From JAICYJ01 sp963797565 (GTDB taxonomy: Bacteria; Actinomycetota; Thermoleophilia; Gaiellales; JAICJC01), in contig CAWCPM010000010.1 of assembly GCA_963797565.1 (NCBI GenBank), positions 107,532-171,531 of the forward strand: a DNA stretch of 64,000 bases, written 5' to 3'. How positions within the stretch are numbered: position 1 is the stretch's first letter; each line of letters starts with the position of its first letter. This document shows, piece after piece, positions 63,905 through 64,000 of the stretch. The translations under genes and the position numbers were made by a program. The notes below the pieces were generated by a model. It saw only the letters and a program-made list of their open reading frames with translations. It searched no databases and was not told the origin of the DNA.

Positions 63905-64000
63905 CTAGGTGCGGCGGAGGTCGCCCAGCAGGACGAGCACCATTATCACCAGGAGCAGGGCGCCCACGATCGCGGCAAAGAAGAACAGCCCGAAGATGGC
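63905..64000 (-). CDS. C-terminal end of a membrane protein (5' part outside the window)
   Basis: A leftward frame open at the right edge, with its stop (TAG) at 63905. The visible 31 residues are almost wholly hydrophobic (FGLFFFAAIVGALLLVIMVLVLL) and end in GDLRRT, so this is a membrane helix at the end of a protein. Too short to identify. Confidence 0.5.
   Translation of the reverse strand, partial: AIFGLFFFAAIVGALLLVIMVLVLLGDLRRT

Overview
The window is a 64-kb piece of a high-GC bacterial chromosome. The best fit is an actinobacterium (Actinomycetota), probably of the class Thermoleophilia (Gaiellales/Solirubrobacterales-like). The evidence is strong G/C bias at third codon positions, many GTG starts, GTGA/ATGA stop-start overlaps, a CysO/CysM/Mec cysteine pathway, an mfd-mazG-eno-ftsB-DUF501 block, and no outer-membrane genes. 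This assignment is inferred from gene content; no 16S rRNA gene is present.

Layout. 0.5-3.3 kb: a four-gene sulfur-carrier cysteine operon (rhodanese-E1 fusion, CysO, CysM, Mec). 3.4-5.6 kb: Lrp regulator, pterin dehydratase, CNNM/CBS membrane protein. 5.8-9 kb: a NarL-type regulator, its GAF kinase and a degenerate GGDEF protein. 9-17.8 kb: lgt, then a Tad/T2SS-F-like secretion or pilus operon (TadE, CpaB, CpaE, CpaF, a VWA-TadB fusion, TadC), closed by a GAF-HD-GYP protein. 17.8-29.9 kb: accessory metabolism (Rid protein, MFS exporter, FdhD, phospholipase D-like, FmdA-like, Ppx/GppA), tRNA-fMet, tRNA-Leu, a lipoprotein, an ECF sigma factor with a zinc-binding tail, a PhoD-like phosphatase and a methyltransferase. 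30-33.5 kb: TatA/TatC, a His-rich membrane protein, a zinc ribbon, TrxB and a zinc ribbon-PAS protein. 33.5-40.4 kb: nth and an AddA/AddB-type helicase-nuclease pair. 40.5-47 kb: an AlkP-superfamily protein, ferredoxin, a cytochrome c maturation operon (TlpA/CcmG, CcmH, CcdA) and small membrane or nucleic-acid-binding proteins. 47-58.2 kb: a long leftward run mfd, SurA/PrsA-like foldase, mazG, sensor kinase, eno, pyk, ftsB, DUF501. 58.2-60 kb: a rightward insert with an M20 peptidase. 60-63.9 kb: tRNA-Gln, glmU, prs, rplY, pth.

Two themes link the genes. One is redox/sulfur and exported-protein quality control: CysO pathway, TrxB, Tat, Ccm thioredoxin-like proteins, Lgt and a foldase lipoprotein. 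The other is surface-apparatus control, with nucleotide-second-messenger-type proteins on both sides of the tad operon.

A quality caution matters for any reader. Five genes are each split by a net +1 frame change: the VWA-TadB fusion, Ppx/GppA, AddA, the PAS/GAF kinase and a Pro-rich membrane protein. In four of them the reading frame, motifs and flanks stay intact on both sides, and the extra base can be placed in a short C or G run. This looks more like sequence error than true gene decay, so these genes are annotated across the break. The most unusual non-coding signals are a 17-bp motif found three times (twice as a 171-bp inverted-repeat element), and a diverged 109-bp tandem repeat between ftsB and DUF501.
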